Source of the DNA: Clostridiales bacterium
GTDB lineage: Bacteria > Bacillota > Clostridia > Oscillospirales > Oscillospiraceae
DNA length: 64,000 nucleotides
Direction of reading: 5' to 3'
Assembly (NCBI GenBank): GCA_003150355.1
Contig: QAMJ01000020.1
Location: 173,172-237,171, forward strand
Every line of letters starts with the position of its first letter. The stretch's first letter is position 1. Shown one piece after another: positions 51,519 through 59,392 of the stretch. The notes beneath the pieces were generated by a model. The model saw nothing but the letters and a program-made list of their open reading frames with translations, made no database searches and was not told the origin of the DNA. Position numbers and translations under genes: made by a program.

Positions 51519-51547
51519 TTGACATTACTGCTGGCAGTTGTTATAAT
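51519..51547 (+). promoter_or_regulatory. Consensus promoter of the transporter/M20 cluster
   Basis: TTGACA (51519-51524), exactly 17 bases, TATAAT (51542-51547): a perfect vegetative promoter, implying strong expression unless repressed. Confidence 0.85.
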
Positions 51548-51622
51548 ACCAACATATTTATTCATACGGTACGGCACGTCTGCCGGCGTAGAATAAATAA
51601 AGAGAAAAAGGAGGAACAATAT

Positions 51623-52846
51623 ATGTACAACTTTGCACTGGCGTTCGTTCTGTGCGCCGTAGCCTACCTGATAGGCGATGCAGTGTCCATCCTGACCAAG
51701 GCATGGGTCCCCTCCGTGTTTGTCACGGCGATCGTTCTGCTGATTGGTTATTGGACAGTTCTGCCTGCGGAGCTTATTTCCGACTCCAAGCTGATTCCAT
51801 TCGGCAGCACCATCGGCATCTATCTCCTCATCACCCACATGGGCACCATCATCAGCCTCAAACAGCTGGGTGAACAGTGGAAGACCATCGTCGTCTGCCT
51901 TGCTGGTCTGGCGGGTATGTGCCTCGCCTGCTGGCTCGTCTGCATCCCCATCATTGGTAGGGAATTCGTCGTTGCTGGCCTGCCTCCTCTCACCGGCGGC
52001 ATCGTCGCAGCTGTCACCATGCAGACTGCCGCAGCCGAGAAGGGTCTCGAGGCCGCAGCTCTCTTTGCAATAGCGATGTACTGCGTGCAGGGCTTTGCAG
52101 GCTACCCCCTCACCGCTCTCTGCCTCCAGCTCGAAGGCAAGAAGCTCCTCAAGAAGTTCCGCTCCGGCGAGGTTAAGACCAGCGATGCAGCTGAGGTCAA
52201 CGCAGTCGAGAAGGCAAACGAGCTCGAAGCCGGCACTGCAAACAAGGCAAAGAAGAAGCTCATCCCCGAGCTGCCTGAGAAGTGGAACGGCCCTGTTATG
52301 ATCTTCCTCAAGCTCGGTATCGTTGCTTGGCTCGCAACCATGCTCGGCACCATCGCATTCCCCGGCATCGGCAAGATTTCCGGCGCTGTCTGGGCTCTCG
52401 TCCTCGGCGTTCTGGGCACCACCATCGGCTTCCTCGATGTCAACTCCCTCAACAAGGCCAACTCCTACGGCATCATTATGTTCGCTCTGATGATGTACGT
52501 TTTCGACGGCCTGAAGACTGCTACCCCCGCAATGCTCGGTTCCGTTATCGGCCCGATGCTCCTCCTCATCGTTGTCGGTGTTATCGGCATGGCTATCTTT
52601 GAGTTCATCGCTGCAAAGCTCCTCAAGATCGACTTCTGCCTCGCTCTGGCAAACGGCCTGACCGCTCTCTACGGCTTCCCCCCCAATGCCATCATCACCG
52701 AGAACACCTGCAAGGCTCTGGGCGAGACCAAGGAAGAGTTCGATTACCTCATGGGCGAAATGTACCCCAGCATGATCGTCGGCGGCTTCACCACCGTCAC
52801 TATCACCTCCGTTATCATCGCAGGCCTGTTCACCAACCTGTTCTGA
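51623..52846 (+). CDS. Multi-pass membrane transporter, family uncertain
   Basis: 407 residues, about ten to eleven membrane segments, in two halves separated by a charged cytoplasmic loop (about 185-220, KKFRSGEVKTSDAAEVN...NKAKKK). The halves have similar layout, each with a Gly-rich membrane segment (PPLTGGIVAAVTMQT and GVLGTTIGFLDVNS). The layout recalls Na+/glutamate-type (ESS) carriers, but I cannot match a family motif. It is followed by M20 amidohydrolase and cysteine-desulfidase-like genes and has a perfect promoter and an AAGGAGG site. It probably imports the substrate for those enzymes. Confidence 0.65.
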   Translation: MYNFALAFVLCAVAYLIGDAVSILTKAWVPSVFVTAIVLLIGYWTVLPAELISDSKLIPFGSTIGIYLLITHMGTIISLKQLGEQWKTIVVCLAGLAGMCLACWLVCIPIIGREFVVAGLPPLTGGIVAAVTMQTAAAEKGLEAAALFAIAMYCVQGFAGYPLTALCLQLEGKKLLKKFRSGEVKTSDAAEVNAVEKANELEAGTANKAKKKLIPELPEKWNGPVMIFLKLGIVAWLATMLGTIAFPGIGKISGAVWALVLGVLGTTIGFLDVNSLNKANSYGIIMFALMMYVFDGLKTATPAMLGSVIGPMLLLIVVGVIGMAIFEFIAAKLLKIDFCLALANGLTALYGFPPNAIITENTCKALGETKEEFDYLMGEMYPSMIVGGFTTVTITSVIIAGLFTNLF

Positions 52847-52870
52847 TTCGGTATTCTACTTAGTTTAACG

Positions 52871-52902
52871 GCTGCGCCGCGTATGCAGATATGCGGCGCA
52901 GC
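52871..52902 (+). terminator. Stem-loop after the transporter gene
   Basis: GCTGCGCCGC / GCGGCGCAGC with a 12-base loop; no clear T-run, so perhaps a partial terminator. Confidence 0.55.
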
Positions 52903-52964
52903 TTAAGCAGCATTTATTCATCTGCAATGACGCCGCGCACGCGGCGGAAAAGGAAGGGCATATT

Positions 52965-54146
52965 ATGAACATCAAGGAAACTGCTCAGAAGTACAGCGAT
53001 TACATCATCGAGACCCGCAGATACCTCCACATGCACCCCGAACTCAGCACCAAGGAATATGAAACCAGCAAGTTCGTCCAGTCCGAACTTGATAAGATAG
53101 GCGTGCCTTACGTACAGTGTGGTCTTGAGACCGGCGTACTGGCCACCATAAAGGGCGGCAAGCCCGGCAAGACCATCCTCATCCGCGGCGACATGGACGC
53201 TCTTCCGGTCCCCGAGGAGAACGATCTGCCCTATAAGTCCACCGTTGACGGCGTTATGCACGCCTGCGGCCACGACACCCATACCGCTATGATGCTCACC
53301 GCCGCCCACATCCTCAACGATGTCAAGGACGAGCTGTGCGGCACCGTTAAGCTCGCGTTCCAGCCCTCTGAGGAAACCGCCCAGGGCGCTCCCTCCATGA
53401 TCGAAAACGGCGCAATGGAAGGCGTTGACGCTGTTTACGGCCAGCATATCTGGTCTCAGGTCCCCACCGGCAAGGTCGCTTTCGCGGCCGGTCCGAGAAT
53501 GGCCTCCGCAGGCCAGTTCGAGATCTGGGTGCAGGGCAAGGGCGGCCATGGTGCAGAGCCCCACAACTGCCATGACGCAGTCACCTGCTGTGCTGCTATC
53601 GTCAACTCCCTCCAGACCATCGTCTCCCGTGAGTACAGACCCATTGACGCCGCTGTCTGCACGGTCGGCCGCATGGACGTCGGCACCCGCTGGAACGTCA
53701 TCGCTGACAGCGGCTACCTCGCCGGTACCACCCGCTGCTTCGACAGGCAGGTCTTTGCCGAGTTCCCCGAGCGCATCGAGCGCATCGTAAAGGGCACCTG
53801 CGAAGCATACAGATGCACCTACAAGACCAAGTACACCACCCTCACTACGCCCACTGTCAACCATCCCTACATGGCTGATATCATTGACGGCGCCTGCAAG
53901 AAGATCTACGGCGACGATGACAGCTACAAGATCGCCTTCGACCCGACCACCGGCGGCGAGGACTTCTGCTTCTTCATCGATGCTGCTCCCGACCAGATGG
54001 GGGCTATTGCGCTCGTCGGCTGCGGCTGCGAAGCAAAGGACACCTTCCAGGCTCACCATAGCCCGAAGTTTAAGGTTGACGAGGATGCTCTGCTCAACGG
54101 CGCTTGTCTGTACTGTCAGGTAGCGGCAGACTTTCTTAATAAGTAA
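52965..54146 (+). CDS. M20-family amidohydrolase, copy 1
   Basis: 393 residues of the M20D (amidohydrolase/carboxypeptidase) family, which remove acyl groups from N-acyl amino acids or split short peptides using two metal ions. Motifs are in order: MHPELSTKEYET, GDMDALPV, MHACGHDTHTAM, FQPSEET, QHIW and TGGEDFCFF. It is one of three paralogues (52965, 54220, 56885) in one cluster, so each may act on a different acyl or amino acid. GGAAGG precedes the ATG. Confidence 0.88.
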   Translation: MNIKETAQKYSDYIIETRRYLHMHPELSTKEYETSKFVQSELDKIGVPYVQCGLETGVLATIKGGKPGKTILIRGDMDALPVPEENDLPYKSTVDGVMHACGHDTHTAMMLTAAHILNDVKDELCGTVKLAFQPSEETAQGAPSMIENGAMEGVDAVYGQHIWSQVPTGKVAFAAGPRMASAGQFEIWVQGKGGHGAEPHNCHDAVTCCAAIVNSLQTIVSREYRPIDAAVCTVGRMDVGTRWNVIADSGYLAGTTRCFDRQVFAEFPERIERIVKGTCEAYRCTYKTKYTTLTTPTVNHPYMADIIDGACKKIYGDDDSYKIAFDPTTGGEDFCFFIDAAPDQMGAIALVGCGCEAKDTFQAHHSPKFKVDEDALLNGACLYCQVAADFLNK

Positions 54147-54152
54147 TCTTAC

Positions 54153-54190
54153 GGGGCGGCATAACGAATAGTTGTGCCGTCCCCTTTTTG
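54153..54190 (+). terminator. Terminator between two M20 genes
   Basis: GGGGCGGCATAAC pairs with GTTGTGCCGTCCCC (G-T pairs allowed), then TTTTT. It would reduce read-through into the second M20 gene. Confidence 0.65.
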
Positions 54191-54219
54191 ATTAGAAATT
54201 CTATAAAGGAGGGGCTTTT

Positions 54220-55395
54220 ATGGACATTAAAGCTCTGGCACAAAAGTACGAACCCTATATCATCGAGCGCAGGAGATACTTCCACGCGCATCCCGAGCTC
54301 AGCTTCAAGGAGTGGGAGACCACCAAGGCTCTCGTCGCAGAGTTTGAGAAGATGGGTATGGAGATCCAGACCTTCCCCGACTATCCCGGTCTGATCGCCA
54401 CTCTTGACACCGGCAAGCCCGGCCGCACCGTCATGCTGCGCGCCGATATAGACGCTCTGCCTGTCAAGGAGGGTACTGGGCTTGACTTCGCTTCCCAGAA
54501 CGAGGGCGTCATGCATGCCTGCGGCCACGATAACCACATGGCTATGCTGCTCGGCGCGGCACATATCCTGCTCGAGAAGAAGGATGAGCTCAAGGGCAAG
54601 GTCAAGTTCCTGCTCCAGTCCGGTGAGGAAATGGCCTGCGGCGCAAAGTACTATGTCGATCACCACATCCTCGACGGCGTTGACGCCATCTTTGGCCAGC
54701 ACATCTGGGGCACTTTGGATGCTCCCTATGTCTGCGTTGCTTCCGGCAATCGCATGGCCTCCTGCGATAACTTCACCATCCGCGTCAAGGGACTCCAGTC
54801 CCACGGCTCCGCTCCTCAGGACGGACACGATGCCATCGTCGCCGCTTCCGCGATAGTCATGGCGCTGCAGACCTACGTCAGCCGCAAGAATAACCCGGTC
54901 AATCCTCTGGTCGTCACCGTCGGCAAGTTCCACGGCGGCAGCATGTACAACATCATCTGCCCCGATGTTGAGCTCGTCGGCACCATCCGTACCTACTCCC
55001 GCGAGTTGAGACACGACCTTGAGGCCGACCTCAACAAGATCATCAAGAACACCGCTGAGGCGCACGACTGCACCGCTGAGCTGGAGTTCAGCCCGATGCT
55101 CCCCGCCGTCATCAACGAGGATCACGAGCTCAACGAGATCGCGCAGAACGCCGCTCTCAAGCTCTTCGGACCCGAGGGCGTCAACAACGAGATGCCGCCG
55201 CTCATGGGCAGCGAGGACTTTGCGCTCTTCATGGAGAAGATCCCCGCGTTCTTCGCCTTCATCGGCTCCAGAAACGTCGAAAAGGGACTCATCTACACCA
55301 ACCACAACGAGAAGTACACCGTCGACGAATCCGTCCTCTGGCGCGGCTCCGCTCTCACCGCCCAGTTCGCTTACGACTTCCTGAACAACAAGTGA
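54220..55395 (+). CDS. M20-family amidohydrolase, copy 2
   Basis: 391 residues with the same fold: HAHPELSFKEWETT, RADIDALPV, MHACGHDNHMAM, LQSGEEMACGA, FGQHIWG, MGSEDFALF. It differs from copy 1 in the Glu-Glu loop (SGEEM instead of SEET) and nearby residues, hinting at another substrate. AAGGAGG precedes the ATG. Confidence 0.88.
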   Translation: MDIKALAQKYEPYIIERRRYFHAHPELSFKEWETTKALVAEFEKMGMEIQTFPDYPGLIATLDTGKPGRTVMLRADIDALPVKEGTGLDFASQNEGVMHACGHDNHMAMLLGAAHILLEKKDELKGKVKFLLQSGEEMACGAKYYVDHHILDGVDAIFGQHIWGTLDAPYVCVASGNRMASCDNFTIRVKGLQSHGSAPQDGHDAIVAASAIVMALQTYVSRKNNPVNPLVVTVGKFHGGSMYNIICPDVELVGTIRTYSRELRHDLEADLNKIIKNTAEAHDCTAELEFSPMLPAVINEDHELNEIAQNAALKLFGPEGVNNEMPPLMGSEDFALFMEKIPAFFAFIGSRNVEKGLIYTNHNEKYTVDESVLWRGSALTAQFAYDFLNNK

Positions 55396-55449
55396 TCGAA
55401 ACGTAACCCACTACGCCGAAAAATACACATAGACAGAAGGAGTATCATA

Positions 55450-56724
55450 ATGGATAAGAAAGTATACGACAACTATGTTAAGCTGCTCCATGATGAACTC
55501 ACAATGGCGACAGGCTGTACCGAGCCCATTGCCATCGCGTATGCCGGCGCGAAACTTCGCGAGGTGCTCGGTGACATACCTGAGCACTGTACGGTATATT
55601 GCAGCGGGAACATCGTGAAAAACGTCATGGCCGTCACCGTCCCGAACTCGGGCGGCGCGCGCGGCATTGACACTGCCGCTCTGCTCGGCATCATCGGCGG
55701 CGACGCATCCAGAGTTCTGGATGTGCTCCACTCCGTAAGCGATGAGGACATTGCCCTTATGCACAAGATGGTCGCGGATCACTGCTGTGACTGCGAGCTG
55801 GTCGAGGGTGTGGCGAATCTCTATATCCGCATCGAGGCGAACAAGGGCGACCAGACCGCGCTCGTCGAGATAAAGGACTACCACAGCAACATCACCCGCA
55901 TCGAGAAAAACGGCGAGGTCATCTATGACGCAGCTCAGGCGAAGCAGGAAGGCACCGCCCCCGCGGCAGCCGACAAAAGCCTGCTGAACGTCCGCGATAT
56001 CTATGATTTTGCAAACGAGGTAAACCTTGACGACGTGCGCGAGGTGCTTGAAAATCAGATCAAGTGCAACAGCGCCATCGCCGAGGAGGGGCTCAAGAAC
56101 CCGTGGGGCGCCGAGGTCGGCCGCACCATCGCCGAGGAGTCCAGCTCTCTCGTCGACCGTGCCCGCGCCTACGCCGCCGCCGGTTCCGACGCAAGAATGA
56201 ACGGCTGCGCAATGCCTGTTGTCATCAACTCCGGCAGCGGCAACCAGGGCATCACCGTCTCCATGCCGGTGCTCGTCTACGCAATGGAGTATAAGATTCC
56301 CGAGGATAAGATGCTGCGCGCGCTCGCGCTCTCGAACCTCATTTCCCTGCATGAGAAGCGCTACATAGGCAGCCTCTCCGCGTACTGCGGCGCGACCAGC
56401 GCAGCGACCGGCGCGGCCTGCGGCATCGCCTATATGCTCGGCGGCAGCTATGAGGACGTCTGCGGCATCATCACCAACACCATCAACACCACCGGCGGCA
56501 TGGTCTGCGACGGGGCGAAGAGCTCCTGCGCCTCCAAGATCGCAACGGCGGTCGGTATGGCTCTGCTCGCCATGAACATGAGCGGGAAGGGCAGAGTCTT
56601 TAAGCCCGGCGAGGGTCTTGTCGAGGATAACGTCGAAGAGACCATCGAAAGCGTCGGCCGCATGGGCCGCGAGGGCATGAAGAGCACTGATGTTGAGATC
56701 CTCAAGATAATGCTCGGCAAATAA
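55450..56724 (+). CDS. L-cysteine desulfidase/serine dehydratase-alpha family enzyme (UPF0597/CyuA-type)
   Basis: 424 residues. It begins with MATGCTEPIAIAYAGAKLREVLG, then VPNSGGARGIDTAALLG. The C-terminal cysteines are in AYCGATSAATGAACGIAYMLGG and GGMVCDGAKSSCASKIA, probably an iron-sulfur cluster site. Homologues break cysteine into pyruvate, ammonia and sulfide. It lies between M20 genes, so it may consume an amino acid released by them. AGAAGGAG precedes the ATG. Confidence 0.83.
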   Translation: MDKKVYDNYVKLLHDELTMATGCTEPIAIAYAGAKLREVLGDIPEHCTVYCSGNIVKNVMAVTVPNSGGARGIDTAALLGIIGGDASRVLDVLHSVSDEDIALMHKMVADHCCDCELVEGVANLYIRIEANKGDQTALVEIKDYHSNITRIEKNGEVIYDAAQAKQEGTAPAAADKSLLNVRDIYDFANEVNLDDVREVLENQIKCNSAIAEEGLKNPWGAEVGRTIAEESSSLVDRARAYAAAGSDARMNGCAMPVVINSGSGNQGITVSMPVLVYAMEYKIPEDKMLRALALSNLISLHEKRYIGSLSAYCGATSAATGAACGIAYMLGGSYEDVCGIITNTINTTGGMVCDGAKSSCASKIATAVGMALLAMNMSGKGRVFKPGEGLVEDNVEETIESVGRMGREGMKSTDVEILKIMLGK

Positions 56725-56746
56725 GGCGTCATATTAAACAAGCGCA

Positions 56747-56790
56747 CGGCGTTCTGCCCCCGCAAAGAGGGGACAGAACGCCGATTTTTA
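56747..56790 (+). terminator. Terminator after the desulfidase-like gene
   Basis: CGGCGTTCTG / CAGAACGCCG plus a CCCC/GGGG extension, followed by ATTTTTAT. Confidence 0.8.
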
Positions 56791-56821
56791 TCATGAAAGT
56801 GCATATTAATTCAAAGAATAC

Positions 56822-56850
56822 TTGCACATATCAGACAAATGGAATATACT
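56822..56850 (+). promoter_or_regulatory. Promoter of the third M20 gene
   Basis: TTGCAC (56822-56827), 17 bases, TATACT (56845-56850). It lies after a terminator, so this gene is separately expressed. Confidence 0.65.
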
Positions 56851-56884
56851 CTACAACAGTGAAAGAGATTGGGGGGAACCAATA

Positions 56885-58090
56885 ATGTTCAAAGAAACAG
56901 TCGAAAAATACTATCCCGAAATGAAAGCCATCCGCGAGGATATCCACCGCCATCCGGAGCTTTCTTATAAAGAAGAGAGAACCAGCGCTCTCATTATGGA
57001 GAAGCTGAAGGAATACGGCGTCGACTCTGTCGAGCGCACATGGATGACCGGCCTCGTCGCGCTGATAAAGGGCGGCAAGGGCGAAGGCAAGTGCATCGCC
57101 ATCCGCGCCGATATGGATGCTCTGCCTGTGACCGAGGAGACCGGCGTTGAGTTCGCGTCCGAGAACGTGGGCGTCATGCACGCCTGCGGCCACGATATGC
57201 ACATCACCATCCTGCTCACCGCCGCGCGCATCCTCTGCGAGAACAGAGACAAGTTCCCCGGCAGCGTGAAGCTCATCTTCCAGCCCGCCGAGGAAGCCGC
57301 GAGCCCGAGTGACACCACTGGCGGCGCAATGCACATGGTCGAGTACGGCTGCATGGAGAACCCGCATGTCGATGCAATCATCGCCCTGCACATGAACCCC
57401 GCAACGCCTGACCATAACTGCCAGTTCGCCATCAAGAAGGGCGTCATCACCAGCGGCTTTGATCTCTACCGCTTCGATGTCCACGGCAAGACCGCGCACG
57501 GCTCCCAGCCGCAGAACGGCAACGACGCGATACTTGCACTCAGCCAGCTGATCGTCCTGCTCCAGCAGATCGTCTCCCGCAATACCGATCCTCTCAAGAC
57601 CGCTATCCTCTCCGTCGGCACCATCAGCGGCGGCAGCCGTGTCAACATCATCCCTGACTACGCCACCGCTGGCGGCTGCTTCAGATACTATGATAACGAG
57701 ACCGCCAAGGTCATCCGTGACCATACCTTTGCCATCGCCAAGGGCGTCGAGACGCTCTCCGGCTGCAAGGTCGATGTTCAGGCACTGACCGGCTATGCCT
57801 GTGTCGAGAACGATGACAAGCTCATCGACCTCATCAGCGAGACCCTCACCGAGGAGCTCGGAGAGAACAGCGTCGTTTGGCTGGACGAGCCCGCCTCCGG
57901 TTCCGAGGACTTCAGCTACTACGGTCTGGCTACCGGCACTCCCGCAGCGCTTATGTGGCTCAACTGTGAGCAATACACCGGCGAGGAGACCTACGCTCTG
58001 CACAGCTCCAAGTGCATCTTCAAGCCCGAGGCCATCAAGGCCGGCGCAGAAGGCTTTGTAAGCATCGCGATCAAGTACCTCAACAGCTGA
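56885..58090 (+). CDS. M20-family amidohydrolase, copy 3
   Basis: 401 residues, third M20D paralogue: HRHPELSYKEERT, RADMDALPV, MHACGHDMHI, FQPAEEAASPSDTTGGA, ALHMNP and SGSEDFSYYG. The longer loop after FQPAEE and ALHMN instead of GQHIW separate it from copies 1 and 2. The frame is open from 56822, but that codon is part of the promoter; ATG 56885 has GGGGGG nine bases upstream and gives the family start. Confidence 0.87.
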   Translation: MFKETVEKYYPEMKAIREDIHRHPELSYKEERTSALIMEKLKEYGVDSVERTWMTGLVALIKGGKGEGKCIAIRADMDALPVTEETGVEFASENVGVMHACGHDMHITILLTAARILCENRDKFPGSVKLIFQPAEEAASPSDTTGGAMHMVEYGCMENPHVDAIIALHMNPATPDHNCQFAIKKGVITSGFDLYRFDVHGKTAHGSQPQNGNDAILALSQLIVLLQQIVSRNTDPLKTAILSVGTISGGSRVNIIPDYATAGGCFRYYDNETAKVIRDHTFAIAKGVETLSGCKVDVQALTGYACVENDDKLIDLISETLTEELGENSVVWLDEPASGSEDFSYYGLATGTPAALMWLNCEQYTGEETYALHSSKCIFKPEAIKAGAEGFVSIAIKYLNS

Positions 58091-58110
58091 GAAACGAAGA
58101 ACAGAATAAC

Positions 58111-58150
58111 AAAAAAGGGTGTGTGACGCGCTGTCACACACCCTTTTTAT
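58111..58150. terminator. Bidirectional terminator between M20 copy 3 and PatB-type lyase
   Basis: AAAAAAGGGTGTGTGAC / GTCACACACCCTTTTT around a 5-base loop; symmetric A- and T-runs. Confidence 0.9.
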
Positions 58151-58168
58151 TTGAGCAGGTCTGTCCTC

Positions 58169-59365
58169 TCAGATGAACACGTACTTCTTCAGCCGGTCGA
58201 AGGCCTCGATGAGCCTTGACTTCGGCAGGGCAAGATTCATGCGGATGGACTTGGGATAAATGAAGTCCTCGCCGTTCTGCCAGATAACGCCGCAGCGCAC
58301 GCCGCGGTGCTGAAGCTCCGTTATGCTTATCCCATGCTCGGCGCAGTAGCCCGCGCAGTCAAGGAAGAGCATATACGTTCCCTGCGGCCGCTGGCAGCTC
58401 ACACCCTTGAAGTTCGCGTTTATGAAATCGCAGGCGTATTCAAGGTTCTCGTCAATGACATTGCACATCTCGTCTGCCCACTCCATGCCCTCCGGACTGA
58501 AAGCACCAATAAGCGCGTGCATGGACAGGACGTTGCATTCATTGTAGTGGCTCATTTCGCCGCGTCGGACGACACGGTCACGCAGGTATTTGTTGTAGAT
58601 GATATGGTAGGACCCGACAAGTCCGGCCAGAGAAAAGGTCTTGCTCGGCGCGTAGAAAGCGATAACGCGGTTCCTTGCATCCTCGGAGATTGACTGCGTC
58701 GGGATGTGCTTGTGCCCAGGCATAATGATGTCTGACCATATCTCGTCGGAGATAACGATGCAGTCATTCGCAGCGTAGACCTCCATCGCCTTTTCTATCT
58801 CCCAGCGCTCCCATACTCTGCCGCAGGGGTTGTGCGGCGAGCAGAAGATAGCAAAGTGGATGTTGTTCTCCTTTATCTTCCGGTCCATGTCCTCATAGTC
58901 CATGCGCCAGATGCCCTGTTCGTCGCGCTTGAGCTCGCTGTGGACTATGACGCGCCCCGTGTCGTCCATCGTGTGCGTAAAGCCGACGTAGGTGGGGGAG
59001 TGGATGAGTATCTTGTCCCCGGGTGAGGTGAAGCTCTGCACCGCCGAGCTTACGCCGCCAAGCACGCCATTTTCATAGCCGATGTTCTCCGGGAGCAGTC
59101 CCTCGACGCCGTTGCGCTTGCGCTGCCAGTTTATGATGCTGTCAAAGTATTCGTCCGGCAGGGCGAAGTAGCCGAAGTTCGGCATCTCCATGCGCTTGAG
59201 TATCGCCTCCATGGCCGGAGGCGCGGCGACAAAGCTCATGTCCGCGATCCACATCGGTATCGTGTCAAAGCCCTCGTCGGGCTGAACGCCTGCGAAGGGT
59301 ATCTTGTCAAAGGCCAGGGAGTCCCTGCCGTGCCGGTCGAGCACTGTTGTAAAATCGTATTTCAT
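58169..59365 (-). CDS. PatB/MalY-type PLP enzyme (cystathionine beta-lyase, C-S lyase)
   Basis: 398 residues, fold-type I PLP enzyme. It has MWIADMSFVAAPPAMEAILKR, the FSLAGLVGSYHI region following the Schiff-base Lys (APSKTFS), and FCSPHNPCGRVW. PatB/MalY enzymes split carbon-sulfur bonds of cystathionine and other cysteine S-conjugates to thiol, pyruvate and ammonia. It is last in the ymdB-nuclease-ATPase operon (27-base gap) and converges with the M20 cluster. Confidence 0.87.
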   Translation of the reverse strand: MKYDFTTVLDRHGRDSLAFDKIPFAGVQPDEGFDTIPMWIADMSFVAAPPAMEAILKRMEMPNFGYFALPDEYFDSIINWQRKRNGVEGLLPENIGYENGVLGGVSSAVQSFTSPGDKILIHSPTYVGFTHTMDDTGRVIVHSELKRDEQGIWRMDYEDMDRKIKENNIHFAIFCSPHNPCGRVWERWEIEKAMEVYAANDCIVISDEIWSDIIMPGHKHIPTQSISEDARNRVIAFYAPSKTFSLAGLVGSYHIIYNKYLRDRVVRRGEMSHYNECNVLSMHALIGAFSPEGMEWADEMCNVIDENLEYACDFINANFKGVSCQRPQGTYMLFLDCAGYCAEHGISITELQHRGVRCGVIWQNGEDFIYPKSIRMNLALPKSRLIEAFDRLKKYVFI

Positions 59366-59392
59366 TTCTAAGCCTCGCTTTCTGTGTACCGC

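Noticed and set aside
52914..54059. Long minus-strand open frames opposite the M20 genes (also 54136-55305 and 56831-58141)
   Set aside because: They are antisense shadows of well-supported enzymes; composition is typical of reverse reading of GC3-rich codons.
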